From positions 1 through 64,000 of the forward strand of contig VYDI01000043.1 of the NCBI GenBank assembly GCA_009843505.1: 64,000 nucleotides of DNA, written 5' to 3'. Both the position numbers and the translations under genes were made by a program. The notes below the pieces were generated by a model. That model made no database searches, was not told where the DNA came from, and was given only the letters and a program-made list of their open reading frames with translations. This DNA is from Holophagales bacterium (GTDB lineage Bacteria; Acidobacteriota; Thermoanaerobaculia; Multivoradales; Multivoraceae). Below, in pieces: positions 51,421 through 59,315 of the stretch. Numbering within the stretch: position 1 is the stretch's first letter; the number at the start of each line of letters is the position of its first letter.

Positions 51421-54400
51421 CAGTGCGCGTCCTCGCCGCCGCTGTGGTCTTCGGCGGGTGGCGGCGCCGGCGTGATCTCGCGGTTCGGGTGGCGGATCTT
51501 CGCGAGGTAGGTCGTCCGGGGCTTCGTGTGCAGGTCGTCGAGCAGGTTGTAGTTGCGGGGGCTCGCCTTCGCCTGGGAAACGCCGCTCGCCGCGTCCGTG
51601 ATGTCGCCAAAGCGGATCGCCTCGGCCGGGCAGGCCTGCTGGCACGCAGTGACGATGTCGCCGTCGGCCAGACCCCGCCCGTCCTCCTTGGCGTCGACCT
51701 TGGCGCGGCTGATTCGCTGGACGCAGTACGTGCACTTCTCCATCACGCCCCGGGAACGGATCGTGACGTCCGGGTTCTTGCCCAGCTTCATCACCTCGGG
51801 GGTGTCCTTGGTGAAGTTGAAGTAGTTGAAGCGCCGTACCTTGTAGGGGCAGTTGTTCGAGCAGTAGCGGGTGCCGATGCAACGGTTGTAGACCATTGCA
51901 TTCAGCCCTTCGCTGTCGTGCACTGTGGCAGCGACCGGGCAGACCTGCTCGCAGGGCGCGTTCTCGCACTGCATGCAGGGCACCGGCTGGAAGCTCGTCT
52001 GAGGCTCGGACGGGAGGTCGTGGACGAGGTCCCGGAGCATGCCGCGTGATTCTCCCTCGTCGGAGAAGTAGCGGTCGATGCGGAGCCAGTGCATCTCCCG
52101 GCCCTCCATCACCTGCTCCTTGCCGACGATCGGCACATTGTTCTCGCTCTGGCAGGCGATCATGCAGGCGTTGCAGCCGACGCAGGCGTTCAGGTCGATC
52201 GTCATGCCCCACTGCGGCGAGTCCTTGTAGGTCCACTCGTCCCACATCGAGTTCTCGTGCGGCTTCTCGCTGTGGGCGGTCGCGAAGTCGGGGTGCGCCT
52301 CGACGTGGTCGAGATCGGCCTCGCGGACGATCGGGCGACCCTCCATCGAGTGGTGGTCCTGGGTCTGCGCCAGCGGGTAGGCGCCGCCGGTCGGGCTGAG
52401 CGTCCCGCGGGCGAGATCGGGCGTCTTCGAGGTGCGCAGGAGATAGGCGTTCCGCCCGGGAGCGCGGCCCTCGGCGTTGGCGGCGCTCGCGATCCGTCCC
52501 GGGAAGTCGCGGCCGTAACCGAGGTCGAGCGTCACCGTGTTGTCAGCCTGTCCCGGCACCTGCCAGACCGGCAGTTCGAGCTCGCGCCCGCCGGAGGCCA
52601 CCGTGACGAGGTCCTCGTTCTCGAGACCAAGTGCGCCGGCGGTGGCGGGGCTGATCAGGGCGGCGTTGTCCCAGGTCAGCTTGGTCATCGCGTCCGGCAG
52701 CTCCTGCAGCCAGCCGTTGTTGGCAAAGCGACCGTCGTGGACCGCCGGGGAACACCGGAAGACGACTTCCAGGTCGTCGCTCGCGGCGATCGCCTGGGCG
52801 GCGTCGCCCGCGGCCCGCACCGCGGCTGCGCCATCCTCGGCTCCGATGGCGGGGAGTTCGGCCGCCGGCGCGGCGCTGCCGTCGAGCAGACCATCATGCA
52901 GGACCCTGCGCCAGGCGACTTCGAATTCGGAGAGCGCGACGGGGAAGGGCAGCGACATCGGGTCGACCGGAACCGCCTCTTCCGCCGCGGCCTCTTCGCC
53001 GTCGCCGTCCACGGCCGCGTCGGCTTCCGGCTCGGCTTCCGGCGCGGTCCCGGCGACGGCTGCCTCGTCGGCGTTCTCCTCGAGCGGCAGGCCGAGGATC
53101 CCGGACCAGGTCTCGCGAACCAGATCGCGGCCATCGCGGGACTCGCCCAGAGCGGCCAGCGCCAGCACCTCGATCAGGCTCTTCGCGCCATAGAGCGGCT
53201 CGATCAGAGGCTGGACGACGCTCGCCGTGCCATCGGTGGCCCGGGCGTCGCCCCAGCCCTCGAGGTAGTGGGCGAGCGGCACATGCCAGCGCGCGAAGCG
53301 ACTCGTTTCGTCCCGATAGGCGCCGACGTGGATGACCGCGCCCGCGCTGCCCAGGCTCTCCAGGGCGGCGGAGAAGTCGAGGTCGGCGGGAGCGCTGTAG
53401 GCCGGGTTGGCGCCCAGGACCAGCAAACGGTCGACCGCGCCTTCGTGGATCGCCGCCGACAGGGCGGCGAGATCCCCGTCGCTCGAAGTGCCGCTGTCGG
53501 GCGTCCGGTGGTACGTCACGGTCGAGCCGGCGTTGCCGAGCGCCGAGTTCAGGGCGTAGACGGCGGCGTGGACGGCTGCCGGCTGGCGGTTGCCGGCGAC
53601 GATCAGGCCGGCGCCCCGGTGGGCGACCAGATCCTGCGCCAGCGCGTCGACCCAGGCGTCGTCGATGTCTCCGGCCGGCGCGCCGGCATCGAGCGGCAGT
53701 TCCAGGCCGTGACCAGCGAGCGAGCCGCCGAGCCGGGCGAGGAAGGCCGCGACGCGGCCGCTCTGAACCCGCAGCCGGTGGTCCGCGTTCGCCGCGGTGA
53801 CCGAGTGGACACCGTCGACGGCGTAGTGCCGCAGCGGGCTGCCGCCGCCTTGCTCGTTGACGCGCCGTGCCCGGGAGTAGCCGCGCAGGTTGCGGACGCT
53901 GTCGCCCTCGGTGCTGAGAAAGTCGGAATCCAGGGTCAGCAGGACCTGCGCGCGGTCCACGTGGTACAGCGCGTGGACATGTTCACCGGCAGCGAGCGTC
54001 GTCCCCCGATCGGCGTTTTCCTCGCTCACCGGCTCCCAGGACACCCAGCGTGCCTGCGGATAGCGGTCGAGAAGCGCTTCCCTGAGCCGGACCAGGGTCG
54101 GCGACGAGGACGGCTCGGCGAGGATCGCGAAGCCGGTGCCGTCGGCCGCCGGGCCGAGGTCGCCTTCGGTCCAGGCGGCCACGAAGTCGTCCCAGGAGGA
54201 CGCCTCGTCGCCGAACCGTACGGACTTCGACCGGTCGGGATCGTAGAGGTCGAGCATCGAGGCCTGAGCCCATACGCTCGACGCGCCCTCCGAGAACGGA
54301 TGGAGCTCGTTGCCTTCGACCTTGGTCGGTCGGCCCTCGTGGCTCTCCACCAGCAAGCCGAGCGCGCGGCTGCCGAACGGCATGGTGGTGGCGTAGGCCA

Positions 54401-54689
54401 GCGGAACGCCGGGGACCATGCCCTCCGGAGCGTCGACGTAGGGGACGATGTGCTCGACGGGGCGGCGGATGATGTCGCAGCCGGTCAGGCCGGCGAGCGA
54501 CGCAGTTCCGCCCAGCATGGCGAGCACGCTGCGCCGGCTGACGCCGTCCCGCAGCAGCTCGGGAGGCGCTTCCGAGGCGCCCTCCGGGAACTCCCGCTCG
54601 AGAACGGCGACCGGCGCGGGATCGCTCTGAAGTTGCTCCAGGCTGCGCCAGTAGGTTCTCTCCGGCCGTTTGCCGTTGCCAGCGCTCAT
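51420..54689 (-). CDS. actB: Alternative complex III subunit B: molybdopterin-like and Fe-S fusion
   Basis: 1089 residues, ATG at 54689 overlapping the actA stop (ATGA). A twin-arginine signal (VSRRSVLAMLGGTASLAGLTGC) exports the folded protein. The N-terminal two thirds resemble a molybdopterin oxidoreductase that in ActB carries no Mo cofactor. An Ala/Glu-rich loop occurs near 545-575. The C-terminal third is a four-cluster ferredoxin: CVGCNACMIACQ, CMQCENAPCEQVCP, CIGTRYCSNNCP and CTYCVQR...CQQACP. It passes electrons between the quinol module and ActA hemes in the periplasm. Confidence 0.93.
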   Translation of the reverse strand: MSAGNGKRPERTYWRSLEQLQSDPAPVAVLEREFPEGASEAPPELLRDGVSRRSVLAMLGGTASLAGLTGCDIIRRPVEHIVPYVDAPEGMVPGVPLAYATTMPFGSRALGLLVESHEGRPTKVEGNELHPFSEGASSVWAQASMLDLYDPDRSKSVRFGDEASSWDDFVAAWTEGDLGPAADGTGFAILAEPSSSPTLVRLREALLDRYPQARWVSWEPVSEENADRGTTLAAGEHVHALYHVDRAQVLLTLDSDFLSTEGDSVRNLRGYSRARRVNEQGGGSPLRHYAVDGVHSVTAANADHRLRVQSGRVAAFLARLGGSLAGHGLELPLDAGAPAGDIDDAWVDALAQDLVAHRGAGLIVAGNRQPAAVHAAVYALNSALGNAGSTVTYHRTPDSGTSSDGDLAALSAAIHEGAVDRLLVLGANPAYSAPADLDFSAALESLGSAGAVIHVGAYRDETSRFARWHVPLAHYLEGWGDARATDGTASVVQPLIEPLYGAKSLIEVLALAALGESRDGRDLVRETWSGILGLPLEENADEAAVAGTAPEAEPEADAAVDGDGEEAAAEEAVPVDPMSLPFPVALSEFEVAWRRVLHDGLLDGSAAPAAELPAIGAEDGAAAVRAAGDAAQAIAASDDLEVVFRCSPAVHDGRFANNGWLQELPDAMTKLTWDNAALISPATAGALGLENEDLVTVASGGRELELPVWQVPGQADNTVTLDLGYGRDFPGRIASAANAEGRAPGRNAYLLRTSKTPDLARGTLSPTGGAYPLAQTQDHHSMEGRPIVREADLDHVEAHPDFATAHSEKPHENSMWDEWTYKDSPQWGMTIDLNACVGCNACMIACQSENNVPIVGKEQVMEGREMHWLRIDRYFSDEGESRGMLRDLVHDLPSEPQTSFQPVPCMQCENAPCEQVCPVAATVHDSEGLNAMVYNRCIGTRYCSNNCPYKVRRFNYFNFTKDTPEVMKLGKNPDVTIRSRGVMEKCTYCVQRISRAKVDAKEDGRGLADGDIVTACQQACPAEAIRFGDITDAASGVSQAKASPRNYNLLDDLHTKPRTTYLAKIRHPNREITPAPPPAEDHSGGEDAH

Positions 54690-55333
54690 CGGTGGCACCC
54701 CGTGCAGTCCTCGGGCGGCGCGAGCGCCCGTTCCGTGATCGCCAGTTCGGCGAAAGCCGCGTGGTCGCCGGTCGGTAGCCACTCCATGTCGGTCACCGCC
54801 TCGAGCGGCCGCAGGTGCGGACCCGGGTCGCGGTGACAGTCGAGGCACCAGCTCATGCTCAGAGGCTCCACCTGGTAAACGACCTCCATCTCGTGGACCG
54901 GACCGTGGCAGGTCCGGCAGCCGACGCCGGCCGCGACGTGGACGCTGTGGTCGAAGAAGGCGTAGTCGGGCAGGTTGTGGATGCGTACCCAGCGCATCGG
55001 ACGATCCTGCTCGATGCTCTTGCGAATCGGCTCCAGCAGTTCACTGTCCCGGGCGGCGACGTGGTGGCAGTTCATGCAGACCTGGGTCGGGGGGACGTTG
55101 GAGACCGCCGACTCCTCGACCGAGGCGTGGCAGTAGCGGCAGTCGAGGCCGAGTTCGCCCACGTGGAGGGCGTGGCTGTATGGCACGGGCTGCGCCGGGC
55201 GATAGCCGACGTCGGTGTACTCGGGAGAGAAAAACCACCAGATGCCGCCCACGGCAACGGCACCGACGACCGGCAGGGCGACCGCCGCGTACAGCGGTAG
55301 CCTGAGGGTCCACTTGGGGAAGATCTGAGGCAA
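54686..55333 (-). CDS. actA: Alternative complex III subunit A, pentaheme cytochrome c
   Basis: 215 residues, TTG start. One N-terminal membrane helix (LYAAVALPVVGAVAVGGIWWF) and five heme c motifs: CRYCH, CMNCH, CRTCH, CLDCH and CTGCH. This is the ActA pattern. It is the first gene of the minus-strand respiratory operon and overlaps actB by ATGA. The leader is short, with a small GCAGGG/CCCTGC hairpin near 55347-55365. Confidence 0.92.
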   Translation of the reverse strand: MPQIFPKWTLRLPLYAAVALPVVGAVAVGGIWWFFSPEYTDVGYRPAQPVPYSHALHVGELGLDCRYCHASVEESAVSNVPPTQVCMNCHHVAARDSELLEPIRKSIEQDRPMRWVRIHNLPDYAFFDHSVHVAAGVGCRTCHGPVHEMEVVYQVEPLSMSWCLDCHRDPGPHLRPLEAVTDMEWLPTGDHAAFAELAITERALAPPEDCTGCHR

Positions 55334-55443
55334 GATTCCGTACCTTGAAGCAGGGTACGAAGCCCTGCCCGTCCTGCGGTCGCGCGGAGTGTACAGCGTG
55401 GGTTCGAGGTGGTCAAAGCCCGGCGCCGGGATAGGGTCGAGCC

Positions 55444-56112
55444 ATGTCCGAGGAGCGGCTTTCCGGCCCCGATGGGGGGGTGCAGAACACTGGCCGGCGG
55501 TTCCTGAAGCCCAGCCTGAACCCGTGGTTTCTCGCTGCTCTGGCGGGCCTCGTGCTGATCCCGGCGATCAGGCCGCTGCTCCGGTTCGAGCCCGACCCGC
55601 CGCCGGTCCTGCGGGAGTTGCCCGACTGGCGACTGGTCGACCAGAATGGCCAGGCGTTCGGCAGCGACGATCTGGCGGGCGACGTCTACGTTGCCTCCTT
55701 CCTGTTCACGCGCTGCGCCACGGTCTGTCCGCGCCTGACGGCCTCGCTGCGCCAGTTGGCACGGCGCTATCGCGACGAAGGCGTGGATGGCGTGAGGCTG
55801 GTGAGTTTCACCGTTGATCCGGAGCACGACACGCCGGAGCGGTTGCGCGACTATGCCGGAAGCCGGAGCCTGGACCTGGAGCGCTGGAGTCTCGTCACCG
55901 GCGCCGAGCGGGAGCTGCGTTCGGTGGTCGTCGACGGCTTCGCCCTTCCCATGGGAGAGCGGCTGGACCTCGCCGGGGGGCTGGTCGACGTCGCCCACGC
56001 GGCACGGCTGGCTCTCGTCGACCGCGACGGCGGCGTCCGCGGCTACTACGCCTCGGACGCCGTCGGCCTGGACGAGGTCTTCCACCGCACCCGGCAGATC
56101 CTGGCGGAGTAG
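55444..56112 (+). CDS. SCO1/SenC-family protein
   Basis: 222 residues, with one N-terminal membrane anchor (PWFLAALAGLVLIPAI) and a thioredoxin-like domain. The copper-binding pair is CATVCP (CxxxCP), and the fold continues with VSFTVDPEHDTPERL. The distal His expected of SCO proteins is present in the C-terminal half (VDVAHAARLALVD). It delivers copper to, or keeps reduced, the Cu-A site of cytochrome oxidase. It is divergent from actA, which links it to respiration. Confidence 0.88.
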   Translation: MSEERLSGPDGGVQNTGRRFLKPSLNPWFLAALAGLVLIPAIRPLLRFEPDPPPVLRELPDWRLVDQNGQAFGSDDLAGDVYVASFLFTRCATVCPRLTASLRQLARRYRDEGVDGVRLVSFTVDPEHDTPERLRDYAGSRSLDLERWSLVTGAERELRSVVVDGFALPMGERLDLAGGLVDVAHAARLALVDRDGGVRGYYASDAVGLDEVFHRTRQILAE

Positions 56113-56113
56113 A

Positions 56114-56240
56114 GCCGGGACAGCGGGAACGGGCCGACTGGGTGCGCCGGCGTCCCGGCCGGCCACCGCCGCAGGCGGCCGGGAGAACGTCGCCTGCCAC
56201 AGGCAGGCGTCCTTATCCGGCCCGCTCCCGCTGTTCCGGC
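56114..56240. repeat. REP-like element copy D within a 23-base imperfect inverted repeat
   Basis: The outer arms at 56114-56136 and 56218-56240 pair over 23 bases with two mismatches. They enclose GACTGGGTGCGCCGGCGTCC (56136-56155) and two inner stems (GCCGCAGGCGGC-type and CGCCTG/CAGGCG). The left arm begins two bases after the SCO stop; the right arm runs into the end of the diheme cytochrome gene. Convergent genes flank it. Confidence 0.78.
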
Positions 56241-57337
56241 GGTTCCATCTCCAGGATCCACTGGCGGATCAGCTCCACCGCCTCGACGTCGACGAGACCG
56301 CGGCCGATCTCGGGCATCGCGATGCCCGGGTGGGTCGACTCGAGCCGGTAGAGGAGGATGGACTCGTCGGGCTTGCCGGGGACGACGGCGTAGACACGGT
56401 CGCCGGTGCCGAGGCCGGCGGCGACGGGGTGCTTGTAGATGCCCAGCCGGGTCCGGTCCCGGTGTCCCTTGCGCAGGTCGAGGCCCGAGGTGCGCCCGCT
56501 GCCCGTCAGGTTGTGGCAGTGGGCGCAGTTGACGTCGAGCCAGGTGCGCGCCCGCTCATCGAGGCTGCCGGAGGGCGCGACGTTCCAGACCGGCGCGCGC
56601 GGCGCTTCGGCGGCCGCCGGCGCGCCCTCGAGAAAGCCGATCCGCCGCCATCGTTCGAGCTGGTTTTCCCGCAGGGTCGTGCCGCCGGGGTCGGAGTAGG
56701 TGTACTCGCGGTTCAGTTGCGCCGCCTGGGGTCCGATCGGCAGCACGCGTTCGCCGTCCGTTCGGTGACAGGTCTTGCACTGGTTCGCGTTCGGCACCCG
56801 GTACGTGTGCTCGATCCTCGCGCCTCCGGCATCGATCCACGACACCTCGAGCGGCCCGCCGACGATCTCGAGTTCGGCGTCGGTCAGCTCGGCGTTCCAG
56901 ATGTACGGCAGGCCCACCCAACCGCCCTCCTCGTGGACGAGCAGCCTTGTCTCGAGCGGCCGTAGACCTTCTTCGGGAACCCTGAAATCCGCGGGGTAGG
57001 CGAAGGTCTTCGAGATGACCGTGCCGACCGGGAACTCGAACGGGCCCTCCTCGCGGTACAGGGCGGGTTCGACGCCGCCGTCAGGGCCTTCCGGCAGGCG
57101 CACGAAGCGGAACTTCAGCGCGTAGTCCGAGAACAGGGCCGTGTTCAGGTCGTAGGGCTCGACCGTTGCGGCCGGGATGTGGCTGGCAAGCTCTCCGGCG
57201 AACAGCCCCCAGGCCGAGAGCTTCTCCGGGTATCGGGCGAACGGACCCTGTCCTGAACCGCCCCCTTCGGCTCCGCAGCCCGCGAGCGCGAGTGCGGCGA
57301 TCGCCAGTGCCGCGGCTGCGCGGCTACGGAGCGCCAC
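56213..57337 (-). CDS. SO2930/HNE_0200-family diheme cytochrome c lipoprotein
   Basis: 374 residues from the GTG at 57337, which gives a clean lipoprotein signal (ALAIAALALAGCG); a longer ATG start at 57385 is possible. Two heme motifs, CKTCH (NANQCKTCHRTDGERVLPIG) and CAHCH (DVNCAHCHNLTGSGRTSG). The layout matches the TIGR03806 family, which is nearly always next to a TIGR03805 beta-helix protein, as here. It overlaps that gene by 14 bases. Function of the pair is unknown. Confidence 0.85.
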   Translation of the reverse strand: MALRSRAAAALAIAALALAGCGAEGGGSGQGPFARYPEKLSAWGLFAGELASHIPAATVEPYDLNTALFSDYALKFRFVRLPEGPDGGVEPALYREEGPFEFPVGTVISKTFAYPADFRVPEEGLRPLETRLLVHEEGGWVGLPYIWNAELTDAELEIVGGPLEVSWIDAGGARIEHTYRVPNANQCKTCHRTDGERVLPIGPQAAQLNREYTYSDPGGTTLRENQLERWRRIGFLEGAPAAAEAPRAPVWNVAPSGSLDERARTWLDVNCAHCHNLTGSGRTSGLDLRKGHRDRTRLGIYKHPVAAGLGTGDRVYAVVPGKPDESILLYRLESTHPGIAMPEIGRGLVDVEAVELIRQWILEMEPPEQRERAG

Positions 57338-58592
57338 CGGTCGCCGCGCCGAGATCGACCGGCTGGGGCACTGCCGGCAGCGCACCCTGGTGCGCCGCCA
57401 GGTCCGTGCTCACGTTCGGGTCGCCACCCGCGAAGACGGAACCGAGGTCGAGATTGACGAAGTCGGCGTCGCCGTTGTTCTCGATGTACAGCCGCAGGCC
57501 CGCGGGCACCTCGCCTTCGACCAGCTTGTCCGGGTTCGAGACGCCGTCCCACACGATGTCCGGGAAGGCGCCGCCCGCGAGGGCGACGAAAGCGTCCGCA
57601 AAGTCGCCGTTCGGGCTCTCGCCGCCGCCGATGAACTCGTTGTCGTGAATGTAGACGCCCTCGGTGTAGGGGTCGTAGCCGGGGTCGTTGTAGGTGCGAC
57701 CGGTCGAAAGGTAGGAGATGACCGCCAGGTTCGAGTTCTGGTTGTTGTGGATCCGATTCTCGAACAGCTCGACGTTGTCGCTCGCCATCACGATGATCCC
57801 CGAGCCGGCGGGGATCGTCGACACGATCGCGCCTTCCTTGCCGAAGTTCGGCAGGTTGTTGTCGACGATGTCGTTGTCGTAGACGCGGGCGTCGCGGCCG
57901 TCCTTGACCGGCAGCTCCGGCAGCGAGAAGACGAGCAGGCCGCCGGTGTTGCCGTGGGCCCGGTTGCCGTAGACGTCGGCGCCGGTCGTGTTCTCGATCT
58001 CGATGCCGGCTACGTTCTCCCAGGCCTCGTTGCGCCGGACGACGACGTTGGCGGACTGGCCGACGTAGATACCGGCGTCCGAGGCGCCGCGCACCCGGCT
58101 GTCCTCGATCAGAACGTTCGTGACCTGGACCGGGTAGAGCCCGTAGGCGCCGTTGTTCGTGTCGGGTCCGTTCGTCCACTCGACGCGGACACTCCGGAAG
58201 GCGGCGCCGGTCGTGCCCTCCACCTTGATGCCGTCGCCCCGCGTGTTTTCGACTCCGAGGTTCTCGACCGTGAAGTCGTCGGCGGTGGCGAGGATCCCTT
58301 CGCCGCCCGTCCCCGGGGCCTGCAGCGAGAAGTCGAGAACCGTTTCGTCCATCCCCTGGCCGCGTAGAGTCACGCCCTCCACGTCGAGAGAGAGGGTGGC
58401 GTCGAGTTCGAAGCGTCCGGCCGCGAGTTCGATAACCGCTCCGGGCTCGGCCGTCAGCAGCGCCTCCTGCAGCGTCCGGTGGTCGTTGTCTCCGGGACGC
58501 AGCGTGGCGTCCTCCTGCGCGCAGGCGGCAAGCGCGAGCAGGCAGACCGAGGTGCAGAGGCAGTGTTTCCGAATGGTAGAGGGGAGCTTCAT
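57324..58592 (-). CDS. Parallel beta-helix lipoprotein (TIGR03805-like)
   Basis: 422 residues. Lipoprotein signal (TSVCLLALAACAQ). From about 35 to 330 are right-handed beta-helix repeats with regular V/I and Asn ladders (GVTLRGQG, NVLIEDSRVRGASDAGIYVGQ, VVVRRNEAWENVAGIEIEN, VYDNDIVDNN). Such proteins resemble polysaccharide lyases or surface-binding scaffolds but no catalytic site is evident. It is transcribed together with the diheme cytochrome gene. Confidence 0.87.
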   Translation of the reverse strand: MKLPSTIRKHCLCTSVCLLALAACAQEDATLRPGDNDHRTLQEALLTAEPGAVIELAAGRFELDATLSLDVEGVTLRGQGMDETVLDFSLQAPGTGGEGILATADDFTVENLGVENTRGDGIKVEGTTGAAFRSVRVEWTNGPDTNNGAYGLYPVQVTNVLIEDSRVRGASDAGIYVGQSANVVVRRNEAWENVAGIEIENTTGADVYGNRAHGNTGGLLVFSLPELPVKDGRDARVYDNDIVDNNLPNFGKEGAIVSTIPAGSGIIVMASDNVELFENRIHNNQNSNLAVISYLSTGRTYNDPGYDPYTEGVYIHDNEFIGGGESPNGDFADAFVALAGGAFPDIVWDGVSNPDKLVEGEVPAGLRLYIENNGDADFVNLDLGSVFAGGDPNVSTDLAAHQGALPAVPQPVDLGAATGGAP

Positions 58593-58666
58593 GGCTGGGG
58601 TTCCATCTCCGGGTCGTTACCTGGCCGGGCGGGTCGTGCCATCATAGCTCCGAAAGGGAGGTCTCC

Positions 58667-59167
58667 ATGCCGAGAAGGATCGCAATCGCCGCACTCGTCG
58701 CCGGTCTCGCGGGCGCCGCGGCCGCGGCCGACGACGGACCGGTTCCGGAGCCGGAACCGATCGGCACGATGAGCGAACTGATGATCAAGCTCATGTATCC
58801 GGCCTCGGACGCCATCCTCTACGTCGAGAGCCGGGCCCCGACCAACGAAGTCGAGTGGAACGAACTGCAGGCGCAGGCGCTCCTTCTCGCCGAGTCGGCC
58901 AACCTGATCATGATGCCGAGCCGCGTGGTCGGCGACCACGACGAGTGGATGCGCGACGCCCGGTTGATGTTCGATGCCGGCGCCGCCGCCTACGAGGCCG
59001 CCCTCGAGCAGGACCTGGACGCGCTGATCGCCCTGAACGAGCAGGTCTACATGTCCTGCGTCGTGTGCCATCGCCGCACCCGGCCGGACTACGGGAGGAA
59101 CTACAAGCGCTTCGACGATCCGCCGGCCGAGGCGGGTTCCGCCATAGACGAAGGGCGCGTGCCGTAG
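58667..59167 (+). CDS. Cytochrome c'-like (class II) protein
   Basis: 166 residues. Signal peptide (RIAIAALVAGLAGAAAAA) then a four-helix-bundle pattern with the heme motif close to the C-terminus, CVVCHRRTRPDYG, as in class II cytochromes c. A GGGAGG ribosome binding site precedes the ATG. It is a small periplasmic heme protein that may bind electrons or small gases. Divergent from the beta-helix gene. Confidence 0.82.
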   Translation: MPRRIAIAALVAGLAGAAAAADDGPVPEPEPIGTMSELMIKLMYPASDAILYVESRAPTNEVEWNELQAQALLLAESANLIMMPSRVVGDHDEWMRDARLMFDAGAAAYEAALEQDLDALIALNEQVYMSCVVCHRRTRPDYGRNYKRFDDPPAEAGSAIDEGRVP

Positions 59168-59190
59168 CTCCGGCCGGCGTGTCTTCCTGG

Positions 59191-59274
59191 CCGCCTTCGG
59201 CGGCAGCCGGCGGGGATGCCGGCGCACCCAGTGGGCGGCGAGTCCCATGCGCGGCGGCGCAGCGGGCGCCGCGC
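59191..59274 (-). repeat. REP-like palindromic element, copy E
   Basis: On the minus strand the core ACTGGGTGCGCCGGCATCC (59232-59214) is followed by a GCCGGC arm and a CCGCC-TTC-GGCGG hairpin (59191-59203). A GCGCGGCG/CGCCGCGC stem lies on its other side (59249-59274), matching the extra module of copy A. It separates the cytochrome c' gene from the hydrolase promoter. Confidence 0.75.
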
Positions 59275-59278
59275 CGAC

Positions 59279-59287
59279 TGCTACGAT
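59279..59287 (+). promoter_or_regulatory. Probable extended -10 of the alpha/beta hydrolase gene
   Basis: TGCTACGAT with hexamer TACGAT at 59282-59287, identical in form to that of the SDR gene. A strong AGGAGG (59303-59308) follows 7 bases before the GTG start at 59316. Confidence 0.5.
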
Positions 59288-59315
59288 GGCGCGCCCAACT
59301 TCAGGAGGTCGGAAC

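Noticed and set aside
52089..54836. Open frame of over 900 codons on the plus strand opposite actB
   Set aside because: actB has clear motifs, Tat signal and overlaps with its neighbours; the opposite frame is low-complexity Arg/Ala/Gly/Val-rich shadow.
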